DNA from: an uncultured Lachnospiraceae bacterium
GTDB lineage: Bacteria; Bacillota; Clostridia; Lachnospirales; Lachnospiraceae
Direction: 5' to 3'
Assembly (NCBI GenBank): GCA_910587935.1
Contig: CAJUNP010000002.1
Coordinates: 87,455 to 151,454, forward strand
DNA: 64,000 nucleotides
The position numbers and the translations under genes are program-made. Positions 26,500 through 35,364 of the stretch are shown piece by piece (position 1 is the first letter of the stretch; every line of letters starts with the position of its first letter). Below the pieces are notes generated by a model. The model was not told the DNA's origin and ran no database searches. It saw nothing but the letters and a program-made list of their open reading frames with translations.

Positions 26500-28224
26500 T
26501 TACTGACCGGAAGCGCCGCCGGCTGCATAAGCGCTGATAAGTTCCCATACGGCAGGATCCTCGTAACCAAGCCTCCATACGGCTACGCCGCCCAGATCAT
26601 AATTGTTCATAACGTTTAATTTCACCTGAATCGACTCCGGATCTTCCAGCCATATCTGATAAGTCGTCTCACTGCCTGCAAGCTCCCCGTAATTCTGACA
26701 GGCTTCCTCGTCCCATATGGTCTGCATCCCCATACTGTCAAGCATGCTGCGCTGGTTCACCATGGTTACGTAATCGTCCGTCACTTCCGTTCCGGTAGTC
26801 TTCCATAATATAGTGTAAAACGGAACCGCATTAATTACCTTATGGGAAGGCACTTCCTCCAGCATTTTTTCGATGCCGTTTCTCACGTAGTTAATGGAAG
26901 CTACGCTTCCCACGTCTTTGGAGCCGTGCCAGTGCTCGTCATATCCCATAATAATCACATAATCCACAACAGCTCCCTGCTCCCCGCGGTTATAATAATC
27001 GTTAAAGTTGAACGGTACATAGTTATCCACGGAAAGTACCAGATTATTTAAACGGCACTGAATGGATAATTCCCTTAAAAACTGGACATAATGCGGACCG
27101 CTGTCATTACCGATTTTTTCAAAGTCCACATTAATGCCGTCCATACCGCAGTCAAGCGCCGCCTGTACCAATCCGCGTACCAGATTATTCCGTTTTGTAG
27201 TGGAAGACAGAACCGCATACACATCTACATCATAGCTGAAGTCATCGACAAGTCCCCATACCTCCAATCCCATATTGTGCGCCTGGCTCACATAGCCCGA
27301 AGTTGCAAAGCTTGTAAAATTCCCCTCGTTATCGCTCAGTTTAAACCAGGTCGGCGATATTACGTTCAATCCTTTTGTCCTCGCCACCGTCTCCGTCAGC
27401 GTATCGTTACCTGCCACGCCGCCGATTACATGCCATCCAAGAGAGATTTTATGGTCTCTTGTAAGCGATGTATATTCCGGAACCTGGTAATCCGTCACGG
27501 GTGTCGGCGTCTCCCGCGTTATTTCTCCCATTCGTTTATTTTCAACATAACCGATGAAACCGTCCGATGTTTGAACCTCGCTCCAGTCTTCCATCTGCTC
27601 CAAAACAATCAGACGTTCCCCTGCCGGCACTTTTTTCAGGATAGGACTTTTTACACCGCCCCTGAAACGCACGGCCGTAGCCTTTTTAACTTCCGCCACA
27701 TCTCTTTCCTGCCACTGCGTATATACCTGCATACGGTTCGGCTCCGTAAAAGGTTCATAAGAAAAATTGGTATACTGCTTCACATAATCCGCCGCTATAT
27801 ACAGCACGGTATCCGCTTCCTCACCTTCTGTCTGTCTGGTAAAAGAAAGTACATATCCCGCATCCTGGGGCGTTCCGTCCACATTATAGGAAGTCTCTCC
27901 CACAACCGCTGTTATCACTTGCGTAGGCGTCGTATAAATCAGAAGATTCTCCCCTTTATCCCAATAAAATCTGGAATTCATATACGCATGCACCGTGGCA
28001 AGATCAAAATAATACACGCCGCCCGAAAGCACCGCCTTTTCTTCCAGAAGCTCGTCCTGCAGTAAAATTGCCACTTCGTCTTCCTTATATATATTAAAAT
28101 ATTCATTCAAATCGGCTTTCTCGTCAGAATATGAATACTTTTGATAAATCTGTCTGCCTAATGCTATACCTGCAATCAAAATAATAAGGACGATCGCAGT
28201 CAATGCGGGAATTAATTTTTTCAT
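26500..28224 (-). CDS. Membrane-anchored SH3 plus glycoside hydrolase family 18 protein
   Basis: A protein of 574 residues: membrane anchor (about 5-24), a copper-amine-oxidase-N-like or similar beta domain (about 45-165), an SH3-type domain (about 190-235, VLEQMEDWSEVQTSDGFIGYV) and a GH18 barrel (about 260-560). The GH18 signature DGINVDFEKI carries the catalytic glutamate. Relatives such as YaaH/SleL cut spore cortex or peptidoglycan glycan chains as N-acetylglucosaminidases. I start at the ATG at 28224, 10 bases after AGGAGG; a GTG two codons upstream is too close to it. It is followed by the amidase, so a wall-remodelling pair is likely. Confidence 0.85.
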   Translation of the reverse strand: MKKLIPALTAIVLIILIAGIALGRQIYQKYSYSDEKADLNEYFNIYKEDEVAILLQDELLEEKAVLSGGVYYFDLATVHAYMNSRFYWDKGENLLIYTTPTQVITAVVGETSYNVDGTPQDAGYVLSFTRQTEGEEADTVLYIAADYVKQYTNFSYEPFTEPNRMQVYTQWQERDVAEVKKATAVRFRGGVKSPILKKVPAGERLIVLEQMEDWSEVQTSDGFIGYVENKRMGEITRETPTPVTDYQVPEYTSLTRDHKISLGWHVIGGVAGNDTLTETVARTKGLNVISPTWFKLSDNEGNFTSFATSGYVSQAHNMGLEVWGLVDDFSYDVDVYAVLSSTTKRNNLVRGLVQAALDCGMDGINVDFEKIGNDSGPHYVQFLRELSIQCRLNNLVLSVDNYVPFNFNDYYNRGEQGAVVDYVIIMGYDEHWHGSKDVGSVASINYVRNGIEKMLEEVPSHKVINAVPFYTILWKTTGTEVTDDYVTMVNQRSMLDSMGMQTIWDEEACQNYGELAGSETTYQIWLEDPESIQVKLNVMNNYDLGGVAVWRLGYEDPAVWELISAYAAGGASGQ

Positions 28225-28250
28225 CGTCACATTTCCTCCTAACCGTCCCT

Positions 28251-28279
28251 ATTATAACAAACTATTTGCATACCGTCAT
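28251..28279 (-). promoter_or_regulatory. Promoter of the GH18-amidase pair
   Basis: Minus strand: ATGACG (28279-28274), 17-base spacer, perfect TATAAT (28256-28251), about 27 bases before the start codon. Confidence 0.5.
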
Positions 28280-28444
28280 TACAAAAATTTTTAATTTTTT
28301 ATGTTTTATCGATTCTTTTTTATTTTGTTTAAATACTCAGGCAACCACACGGCGCCGAATGCAAGAAGGGGCCTTCCCGTATATAATGCAGGCGCTGAGC
28401 GTTGCGGCTATTATGGCTTACATAGAATCGACCGGGTATCCGGA

Positions 28445-28654
28445 TCACTGGATTTTTATTCTGTCATATCGGATTTCCTTTAACTTTCCGGTTTCGGCTA
28501 TTACATAATCTGCCATGTAGACAAAATTTTCTCTGACACATTTTCCAGCAATTTGTTCCGGCGACGCAGGTTTGCCGTCCATAAAAAGTTTAATGCCTGC
28601 TTCCCGCAGAGAACGCAGTGACGCCTGTGTGTCTGACCGGACCTCATTTTTCAA
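28445..28654 (-). CDS. Small hypothetical protein, TTG start
   Basis: A 69-residue soluble protein with SLREAGIKLFMDGKPASPEQIAGKC, VRENFVYMADYVI and a basic C-terminus KEIRYDRIKIQ. I do not know its function, but the codon pattern and balanced charges look like a real gene. An ATG lies at 28678, but AAAGGGGGG is placed nine bases before an in-frame TTG at 28654, which I take as the start. The 220 bases between it and the GH18 gene contain only the GH18 promoter. Confidence 0.55.
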   Translation of the reverse strand: MKNEVRSDTQASLRSLREAGIKLFMDGKPASPEQIAGKCVRENFVYMADYVIAETGKLKEIRYDRIKIQ

Positions 28655-29238
28655 TATTTTGATCCCCCCTTTACGCATTGATCCAAAAGAAGGTTCCGTG
28701 ATATTTTCTTTTTTTAATGCATTTGTTAATTTTTACTTAAAAATGGCATACTAATAATAGTCTGCAAAAGATCCCCCCATACCGCACCTCAAAAATAAAA
28801 ACATAGCAAAAAACTTTCCTGTGAATGAATTATAACGTGGATTAGTTTATTGTTGGAAAATTCTAAGAATCCCCTGGCAGGCACATAAGCCTGTAAGACA
28901 TCACCAATACTACTAAAGAAACGTATTCATGATAAGATGAAACATATAGCCGTTTTTCAATTATATTGTTTCATGATAAATAATTAAGGATATAATTCGG
29001 TGCGCCTCCTTTCCTGTGCATATTGTCTGGAGGCATCTCTTTATGCATTATAACCAAATTTTTCCTTAAACACAAGCCTTTTTATGCAAAAAATTATTAA
29101 AAAAGCCTAAACTTCGTTTTAGTCCTATTGACTTCCTTTTCATATAAGTATAATATACTTTTAATCCTTGACGCAGTTTACAGGTTTTTAGTAACAAAAC
29201 CCTTGATTTACAGTATCTTATAGTAAGGATGTGATAAC
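28655..29238. other. Intergenic region with inverted repeats and the mecA promoter
   Basis: No convincing gene is seen in these 580 AT-rich bases. A hairpin ATGAAACATATA/TATATTGTTTCAT (28937-28948 with 28962-28974) is flanked by two direct copies of TTCATGATAA (28927-28936 and 28970-28979). A second inverted repeat GCCTCC/GGAGGC lies at 29004-29034. A possible mecA promoter is TTGACT (29128-29133) with TATAAT at 29149-29154, spacing 15. Confidence 0.45.
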
Positions 29239-29964
29239 ATGAAAATAGAAAAAGTAAATGATAACCAGATTCGCTGTACGCTTACCAGAGAAGATCTGGC
29301 AAACCGGCAGCTCAAAATCAGCGAGCTGGCATACGGCACGGAAAAGGCCAAGAATCTGTTCCGTGATATGATGCAGCAGGCATCTTTTGAATGTGGTTTT
29401 GAAGCAGAAGATATCCCGCTGATGATAGAAGCTATTCCACTGAATTCGGAGTGTATTGTCCTCATCATTACCAAGGTGGAAGATCCTGAAGAACTGGATA
29501 CCCGTTTTTCCAAATTTGCGCCCTCCGTTCATGACGACGAGGAGGACGCGGAAGATGTCATGAATGATCTGGCAGACAGCGCCGACGATGTTCTTGATCT
29601 GTTTAAAAAACTGCATGAAAATCATGCGGCGGAATCAGCCAGGGAAACGCCTTCCAAACAGGAAGACCCCCTGACGCGTATATTTGCCTTTCCGACTCTG
29701 AATCAGCTCATCCGCGTTGCGCGCCTTTTAGCGTCGGCATATGAAGGCGTCAACTCCCTTTACAAAGACGGACGTTCCGAAGAGTACCTGCTTTTATTAA
29801 ACCAGAGCGGCCATACTCCCGAAGAATTCGCAAAGGTTTGTAATCTGCTTTCCGAATACGGCAACATATACAGGACCGTTCCTTCCAGCGATTCTTACCT
29901 GAACGAACATTATACGCCGATTATATCGGGCAACGCAGTACAGTCTCTTGCCCGAATCGGCTGA
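29239..29964 (+). CDS. mecA: MecA-type adaptor protein
   Basis: A 241-residue adaptor of the MecA family, which delivers proteins to the ClpC-ClpP protease; in Bacillus the target is the competence factor ComK. The N-terminal substrate-binding part (MKIEKVNDNQIRCTLTREDL, then LFRDMMQQASFECGF) is conserved. An acidic linker (DDEEDAEDVMNDLADSADD) separates it from the C-terminal ClpC-binding domain (about 140-241, FAFPTLNQLIRVARLL). AAGGATG precedes the ATG. It is a single gene closed by the hairpin at 29979-30016. Confidence 0.92.
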   Translation: MKIEKVNDNQIRCTLTREDLANRQLKISELAYGTEKAKNLFRDMMQQASFECGFEAEDIPLMIEAIPLNSECIVLIITKVEDPEELDTRFSKFAPSVHDDEEDAEDVMNDLADSADDVLDLFKKLHENHAAESARETPSKQEDPLTRIFAFPTLNQLIRVARLLASAYEGVNSLYKDGRSEEYLLLLNQSGHTPEEFAKVCNLLSEYGNIYRTVPSSDSYLNEHYTPIISGNAVQSLARIG

Positions 29965-29978
29965 TGAAACAATAGAAA

Positions 29979-30016
29979 GAGAACCGTGCCGTCATCATGA
30001 CGCACGGTTCTTTCAT
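29979..30016 (+). terminator. Terminator of mecA
   Basis: A long stem starts GAACCGTGC (29981-29989) and closes with GCACGGTTC (30002-30010). The inner part GTCAT/ATGAC extends the helix with one bulge. TTTCATTT follows. Confidence 0.65.
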
Positions 30017-30037
30017 TTGCCGGTATTCCCGTTAACA

Positions 30038-30229
30038 CTACAGAGCGTTAATCTTGCCCATTAATTCTTCAATGTCCATGCCGTGAACCATTGCCGCTTC
30101 TTCCAGAGATTCCCCCTGAGCCGAAGGACATCCCAGACAATGCATGCCCGCTTCCATCAAGATGGGAGCCACATCAGGATTAATACGTAAAATCTCGCCG
30201 ATCGTCATGTCTTTCGTTATATCTGCCAT
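30038..30229 (-). CDS. DUF1858 family small redox-like protein
   Basis: A 63-residue protein. The DUF1858 pattern is clear: TIGEILRINPDVAPILMEAGMHCLGCPSA with a Cys-x-x-Cys pair, followed by ESLEEAAMVHGMDIEELM. The family often occurs next to or fused to hybrid-cluster proteins and is thought to be a disulfide or metal-binding redox module. Here it stands alone with AGGAGG before its ATG. Confidence 0.88.
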   Translation of the reverse strand: MADITKDMTIGEILRINPDVAPILMEAGMHCLGCPSAQGESLEEAAMVHGMDIEELMGKINAL

Positions 30230-30351
30230 TGCAAAAACCTCCTGTATTCTCTTTTGCCCGGCTTTTTAATCCGGACGCTTCTGTTAAAACTGTTCTATCA
30301 GTATAATACTTTGCCCGCAATCTGGCAAGTTATTCCGGAAATGTCTTTTGT

Positions 30352-32190
30352 TCACGTATAATATTTAGCCTGCGCTTCCCACATCCGGGCATAATTTCCG
30401 CCTGCGGCACAGAGTTCTTCGTGGCTTCCCCGTTCTACGATCCGCCCCTGATCAAACACGATTATATCTTCGCAGAAACGGCAGCTGCTCATCCTGTGGG
30501 AAATATAAATGCTGGTTCTGCCTTCTACCATCCGGTTGAAACGGGCATAAACCTCCGCTTCCGCTTCGGGATCAAGCGCCGCCGTAGGTTCGTCCAGGAT
30601 CACTACCGGCGCGTCTTTATAAAGAGCCCTGGCCAGGGCCAGCTTCTGTGCTTCCCCGCCGCTGATCTCCACGCCGTCCCCCAGATTTTTGTACAGATTT
30701 GTATCTAGTCCCTGCGGCATTGCCTGTACCAGTCCCTCCGCATCCGCCTGGCGCAGCGCCTTGCGGATCCGTTCTTCCAGCCTTTCTCCTCCCGCCGTAA
30801 TATTTTTCCATACCGGAAAGGCAAAAAGCCGGAAGTCCTGAAACACCACGCCAAACAGAGTCCGATACTCTTCTTCGCTGTACTTTCGGATATCTACGCC
30901 GTTCAGCGTAATGCGTCCTGCCGTCGGTTCATACAAACGGCAGAGAAGATTGATAAATGTAGTCTTGCCGGCGCCGTTTCTTCCCACCACCGCCAGTTTA
31001 CCCTTCATGCGGATCTTGCAGTTTACATCCTTTAACGCCAATTCTTCACATCCGGGATAATGAAAACTTACATTTTCAAAAGCCAGTTCATACTCCCCGT
31101 CCGTTCTTTTTTCCACCGGTATGGAACCGGCGGCATGTAAATTTTCCGTATCCAGAAACTGAAGAAACGGCCCCATATAAGTGCAGATCTTTCTCAGTTC
31201 CCCTTGGTCTGCAATCAAGGTAAGACAGGCGTTTCCAAACTGATTCACAACCCCGGCAAACTGTGTAAAAGCGCCCACGGTAATGGCGCCTGTCAACGCT
31301 TTTACCGCAACCAGCAGATAAGAAAACACCGTAAAGAAGCTGCTTATCATTTTATTGGAATCACATTCCCTGCGTTCCAAATCACACATATTTTCATAGT
31401 AAGCGCACGCTTTTTCCAGGTTCTCCGTAATATTTTTGAGAATCATCTCCTGCATATTATAAATACGGATAATCTTTCCTGTTTCCGTTTTGCCGAGCAC
31501 CTGACTCTGCAAATAAGATATTTTATTTTCCACTCCCGTATGGGAAGAAAAAATGGCCATCTGCTTTGCGGCAAATTTTCCGAATATCTTCCATGAACCC
31601 AAAAGCATTCCTGCAAACGCCGCGCCAAACAGCAGCGCCGACGGGAGAGGCTTTGCAATCCATCCTGTCAGACCGGCCTGCTTTTCCGGCCCGGCCATAC
31701 ACAGGACGGCCACCATACCGACCGACAACAGTATATTTAAAAGCGCTTTCAGAATATCGCAATAGCGGCACAAAAGCACCCCAAGCCCTCCGTGCATCTC
31801 CGAGGTTCTCTCCGAGTAAAGAAGCTTCTCCGATACCTCCGGCCTTTCCATCGTCTCGTAATCCAGGGAAAACGCTTTTTCACGCAGCCAGACATAGAAA
31901 ATCAGCCAAATCCTGTTCCTCATGCCCCGAAATTTTCTTCTGAGCAGGCACAATGTCACTCCAAAAAACAAGTTCATTCCCAGAAGGTACAGCGCCCATT
32001 GCGCCGCCTGTCCATAAGCCCCCTTAAGTAACAGGTCAATCAGTCCGGCCGTCAGGAACAACCCGGCATAAATCTGAATGGTAGAAAAGCATACTTCCAG
32101 CAGATGCAGCGGAATAATGGCCGAATCTACCGAGTGTATCATTTTGAGCAGCCGGAATCCTGTTTTATGAATAGAAATAAAGTCACTCAT
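30352..32190 (-). CDS. ABC half-exporter (permease fused to ATPase), second of a pair
   Basis: A half-transporter of 612 residues: six membrane helices in the first 330, then a nucleotide-binding domain with Walker A GRNGAGKTT, signature ISGGEAQKLALARAL, Walker B VVILDEPTAALDP and switch ISHRM. The start is the ATG at 32190, inside the end of the preceding transporter gene (8-base overlap) and after GAGGAGGAAAGG, so the two are co-translated and probably form a heterodimer. The substrate is unknown; the neighbouring kinase and LytTR regulator suggest peptide or antimicrobial export. The longer frame to 32253 is not used. Confidence 0.88.
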   Translation of the reverse strand: MSDFISIHKTGFRLLKMIHSVDSAIIPLHLLEVCFSTIQIYAGLFLTAGLIDLLLKGAYGQAAQWALYLLGMNLFFGVTLCLLRRKFRGMRNRIWLIFYVWLREKAFSLDYETMERPEVSEKLLYSERTSEMHGGLGVLLCRYCDILKALLNILLSVGMVAVLCMAGPEKQAGLTGWIAKPLPSALLFGAAFAGMLLGSWKIFGKFAAKQMAIFSSHTGVENKISYLQSQVLGKTETGKIIRIYNMQEMILKNITENLEKACAYYENMCDLERRECDSNKMISSFFTVFSYLLVAVKALTGAITVGAFTQFAGVVNQFGNACLTLIADQGELRKICTYMGPFLQFLDTENLHAAGSIPVEKRTDGEYELAFENVSFHYPGCEELALKDVNCKIRMKGKLAVVGRNGAGKTTFINLLCRLYEPTAGRITLNGVDIRKYSEEEYRTLFGVVFQDFRLFAFPVWKNITAGGERLEERIRKALRQADAEGLVQAMPQGLDTNLYKNLGDGVEISGGEAQKLALARALYKDAPVVILDEPTAALDPEAEAEVYARFNRMVEGRTSIYISHRMSSCRFCEDIIVFDQGRIVERGSHEELCAAGGNYARMWEAQAKYYT

Positions 32191-34009
32191 AGATCCTTTC
32201 CTCCTCTCTTTTTTTCCGGTAATATCTGGCCTGCAGCGCAAACATCCTGGCATATGCGCCGTCCTGTTTCATCAGATATTCATGATCTCCCTCCTCAACT
32301 ATACGCCCTTTTTCCATGAAAAGAATTCTGTCGCAAAATCTGGTGGAGCTTAATCTGTGAGAAATGAAAATGCCCGTTTTGGCCTGCAGCATGGCGTCAT
32401 ATTTTTCGTACATTTCGCTTTCCGCAATCGGATCAAGAGCTGCCGCAGGCTCGTCGAGAATGACTGTCGGCGCGTCCTTGTAAAGCGCTCTCGCCAGCAT
32501 AAGCTTTTGCAGTTCTCCGCCGGAAAGGCTCACGCCTTCTTCATCCAGGTCTTTATTCATGGCGGTGTCAGGGCCCTTAGGAAGAGACGCCGCTTTTTCC
32601 CAAAGCCCCGCTTTCTCAAGACTTTCCCGAAGCCGCTTTTTATCCTCCTGTCCCGTCCCAAGGCAGGAAACGTTTTCTGCCAGAGGAAAAGAAAAAGCAA
32701 ACACATCCTGAAACACGACGGAAAATTCTTTAAAAACCTCTTTACGGGTCAGCGTATCCATGTCCTGTCCGTCCAGATATATTTTCCCCTGCGTCGGACG
32801 GTAAATTCCGCACAAAAGCTTAATCAGCGTGGTCTTCCCGGCTCCGTTTAACCCCACCAAAGCCAGCCTTTCCCCCGGACGGATCGTAAGATTCAAATCA
32901 TGAATTGTATCCGCATCGCTTCCCCCATATCGAAAACATATATGTTCCAGGCGTATTTCATGAATACTGCCGGGATTTTTAAGCGTTTCTTCTCCATCCT
33001 CTTTCAAAACTCCGTATTCCATAAAATCTCTGTAATCGTCCATAATCTTCTTGTTTACATAACTTTGTTGCAAAGCGTCGAATAAACCGTTCATCCAGAT
33101 TTCAACTCCCGCCACAATCCCCACATACAGCAGAAATACCGGAAGCGTCAGGTTTCCCTTTGCCATTTCCATAATCAGCCATCCGTAAACGGCCGCATTT
33201 CTTATAAAGGCAAGCGCCGCTCCTGCGATTCCCGCGGCGGTCACGGCAGTCGTCCCTTTATCGATCAGGGCAGTCACCTTCCCGATCCATTCATGAAACT
33301 CCCCGAGAAACCACCGGTCCATCCGGTAAAGCCTGATGTCCTTTCCGTTTCCGGGGGCAATGGATTCCCGTTTCAAATACATCAGGCCATTGAGATTCTC
33401 ACGTGCTTCCTCTTCCATTTTATATTCCCGTTTTCCGGCAAGACTGTGGAACCACGCCGTACACATAGTCTGCAAAGTCAGAAGGAGCAGCAAAAGCAGG
33501 CTGTAGCGTCCTACGATTACCCCATAAACCACAAGTCCGCCAAAATGAATCAGAATATCCCAGAAACCTGCGGCAAAAGCCTCTATTCCCTGTTCGTTAC
33601 CGGAATAAAGATTTCGGGACGCCGCCCGCCGCTTTTGCTGTCCCTGTGTGCTCTCCAGGCTCTGCCCGTCCATCTCCAGACTTTTTTTGTCTAACTCCGG
33701 CCCCATTTTACCGCGGAACAGAAACAAAAGTTTCACCCGAAGCTGTCTGACATGGCTTTGCAAAAACCGCACCGTCTGCAGCAATATAATATAGCCTGCT
33801 GCCATTGCAAGAATCTGCCCGGCCGGGCCGGAGCTTACCAGGCAGGCTGCCACCACCCCCGCCAGCGCAGCCTCCAGAAAGGGCAGCATAATACTCAAAA
33901 CCGCATCCCCGGCGCATACCGCCAACGAAAAGACGCCTGTTTTTTCCCGCATATAATGAAATGTATACCGATATTGATCCCAGATGGAATGTTTTTTTCT
34001 ATCCTGCAT
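32183..34009 (-). CDS. ABC half-exporter (permease fused to ATPase), first of a pair
   Basis: A 608-residue half-transporter with six membrane helices (about 20-320) and an ATPase domain: Walker A GLNGAGKTTLIKLL, signature LSGGELQKLMLARAL, Walker B VILDEPAAALDP and switch ISHRLSS. In the Walker B extension the usual Thr is Ala. AAAGGAG lies 10 bases before the ATG. The promoter region holds a TATAAT and two LytTR-like direct repeats, so the kinase/regulator pair just upstream probably controls it. Confidence 0.88.
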   Translation of the reverse strand: MQDRKKHSIWDQYRYTFHYMREKTGVFSLAVCAGDAVLSIMLPFLEAALAGVVAACLVSSGPAGQILAMAAGYIILLQTVRFLQSHVRQLRVKLLFLFRGKMGPELDKKSLEMDGQSLESTQGQQKRRAASRNLYSGNEQGIEAFAAGFWDILIHFGGLVVYGVIVGRYSLLLLLLLTLQTMCTAWFHSLAGKREYKMEEEARENLNGLMYLKRESIAPGNGKDIRLYRMDRWFLGEFHEWIGKVTALIDKGTTAVTAAGIAGAALAFIRNAAVYGWLIMEMAKGNLTLPVFLLYVGIVAGVEIWMNGLFDALQQSYVNKKIMDDYRDFMEYGVLKEDGEETLKNPGSIHEIRLEHICFRYGGSDADTIHDLNLTIRPGERLALVGLNGAGKTTLIKLLCGIYRPTQGKIYLDGQDMDTLTRKEVFKEFSVVFQDVFAFSFPLAENVSCLGTGQEDKKRLRESLEKAGLWEKAASLPKGPDTAMNKDLDEEGVSLSGGELQKLMLARALYKDAPTVILDEPAAALDPIAESEMYEKYDAMLQAKTGIFISHRLSSTRFCDRILFMEKGRIVEEGDHEYLMKQDGAYARMFALQARYYRKKREEERIYE

Positions 34010-34043
34010 ATCCGTTCTTCTCCTTTCCCAAATCCGGTGATGG

Positions 34044-34114
34044 ATTATATTGTAAAACAGGAATCCCCGGTATTGGGAATTCCTGCACGAAACGTCTCAT
34101 TTTTTGCACGAAAA
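34044..34114 (-). promoter_or_regulatory. LytTR-type operator and promoter of the ABC exporter pair
   Basis: Two direct repeats, TGCACGAAAC (34084-34093) and TGCACGAAAA (34105-34114), have a 21-base period and an 11-base gap. This is the layout of LytTR (AgrA-type) binding sites. A perfect -10 TATAAT follows on the minus strand (34049-34044) without a good -35 (TACCGG), as expected for an activator-dependent promoter. The LytTR regulator gene is 1.3 kb upstream. Confidence 0.55.
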
Positions 34115-34127
34115 ACTTTGCGGTGTG

Positions 34128-35324
34128 TTAAAGGTCCAGCGGCAGGGTCACTTCCGCCGCAAAAATTCCGGCCTCGTTAGCCAGGTTCAAAAACCCTCCG
34201 TATTTGTCTACAGCGGCCTTGACCCTTTTCATGCCAAGCCCATGGTTGCCTCTTTTTTTTGTAATATAATTTCTCGCCTCAAAATCCGGCTCCCGGCTTG
34301 CGGAGTTTTGGACGGAAAGATACATCTGACTCTTATTGACGGTCATATAAACGCGTAAAAACCGGTTCTCTTTTTCCACCATCGCACAGGCTTCCAACGC
34401 ATTGTCCAGCAAATTCCCAAGTATAACGCATAAATCCACATCCTCCACGGACAGCTTCTTTGGCGCCCTGGCCTTACAGTTAACGGAAATCTCCTGCCGT
34501 CCTGCCAGCGTCAGTTTACTGTTTAAAATAGCGTCTACCATCAGATTACCGGATCGGACAAAAGTATCCACCCGGTCCAGTTCCCGCTCCAGCTTATCCA
34601 GATATTCGCGTATTTCTTTCAGATTCCCCAGGGTAAGCTGAGCCTTCATCACCTGCATATGATTGTGATAATCGTGTCTCCATCCCCGCATATCCATGTA
34701 AACGCTCTTTATTTCAGAATACTGATGCTCCATAAGTTCCGTCCGAAACTGCTCCGTGCGGAAATCAAAACCCTTTTTGTAGAAAAACAGGGTTCCCTCC
34801 ACCGCAAGGAACAACAGCGCTTCCAGCAAAATGCCGCCCCACAGCAGAAGCCTTCTTAAAAAGTCCGCCGTTTCTATCTGTCCCGTACAGCCGGCCAGCC
34901 ATAGAAAACCGGAAATAATACCATAAGACGCCGCTGTCAGCGCCCCGTTCCACACACGGAGGCTTTCCCGTTTCTGCGCCAACAGCAGCAGAAAAAGCAG
35001 CATGATACATCCGTGAAATACAAAAACATAAGATCCGGGAACCATCGCTCCTGCAGCGATGCAAATTCCCGGCAGCAAATATCTCCACCACTGCCGTTTC
35101 AATGGTTCTCTGTCAAAAAACAACGTATACAGCAGCATAATTCCGCTCACCAAAAGCCACGCCGCCCAAAGCGGAATCAGAAAGGAGCACAGCAAAAGCC
35201 CGGCCGTAAGGCAAAAACCCAGCGCCCTCTTTCCCGCTCCTTTTTCGATACTTCCCATCTGCTCCGCATAATACCAATAGGTACACAGCCATATAAACTG
35301 AAAAATCCCCTGCTCCATCCGCAT
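34128..35324 (-). CDS. GHKL-type sensor histidine kinase (AgrC-like)
   Basis: A 398-residue kinase with about six membrane helices (residues 1-190) and a cytosolic GHKL part. The phosphoacceptor histidine is in MRGWRHDYHNHMQVMKA; the ATP-binding residues lie in VILGNLLDNALEACA (N box) and NHGLGMKRVKAAVDKYGG (G box). The build is that of AgrC/VirS-type quorum or peptide sensors. No agrD-like peptide or agrB is visible nearby, so the signal is unknown. It lies 40 bases after the regulator gene and upstream of the exporters. Confidence 0.88.
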   Translation of the reverse strand: MRMEQGIFQFIWLCTYWYYAEQMGSIEKGAGKRALGFCLTAGLLLCSFLIPLWAAWLLVSGIMLLYTLFFDREPLKRQWWRYLLPGICIAAGAMVPGSYVFVFHGCIMLLFLLLLAQKRESLRVWNGALTAASYGIISGFLWLAGCTGQIETADFLRRLLLWGGILLEALLFLAVEGTLFFYKKGFDFRTEQFRTELMEHQYSEIKSVYMDMRGWRHDYHNHMQVMKAQLTLGNLKEIREYLDKLERELDRVDTFVRSGNLMVDAILNSKLTLAGRQEISVNCKARAPKKLSVEDVDLCVILGNLLDNALEACAMVEKENRFLRVYMTVNKSQMYLSVQNSASREPDFEARNYITKKRGNHGLGMKRVKAAVDKYGGFLNLANEAGIFAAEVTLPLDL

Positions 35325-35364
35325 GATTGTCCCTTTCTTTCAGACCGCAAAACGACGATACCGG

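Noticed and set aside
27091..28065. Plus-strand open frame of 324 codons opposite the GH18 gene
   Set aside because: It is a shadow of the minus-strand coding sequence: the opposite frame has a clear domain order, while this one is rich in His/Arg with no motif or ribosome binding site.
28781..28920. tRNA or small riboswitch before mecA
   Set aside because: No cloverleaf, and the short GGCAGGC/GCCTGT pairing is too weak to call.
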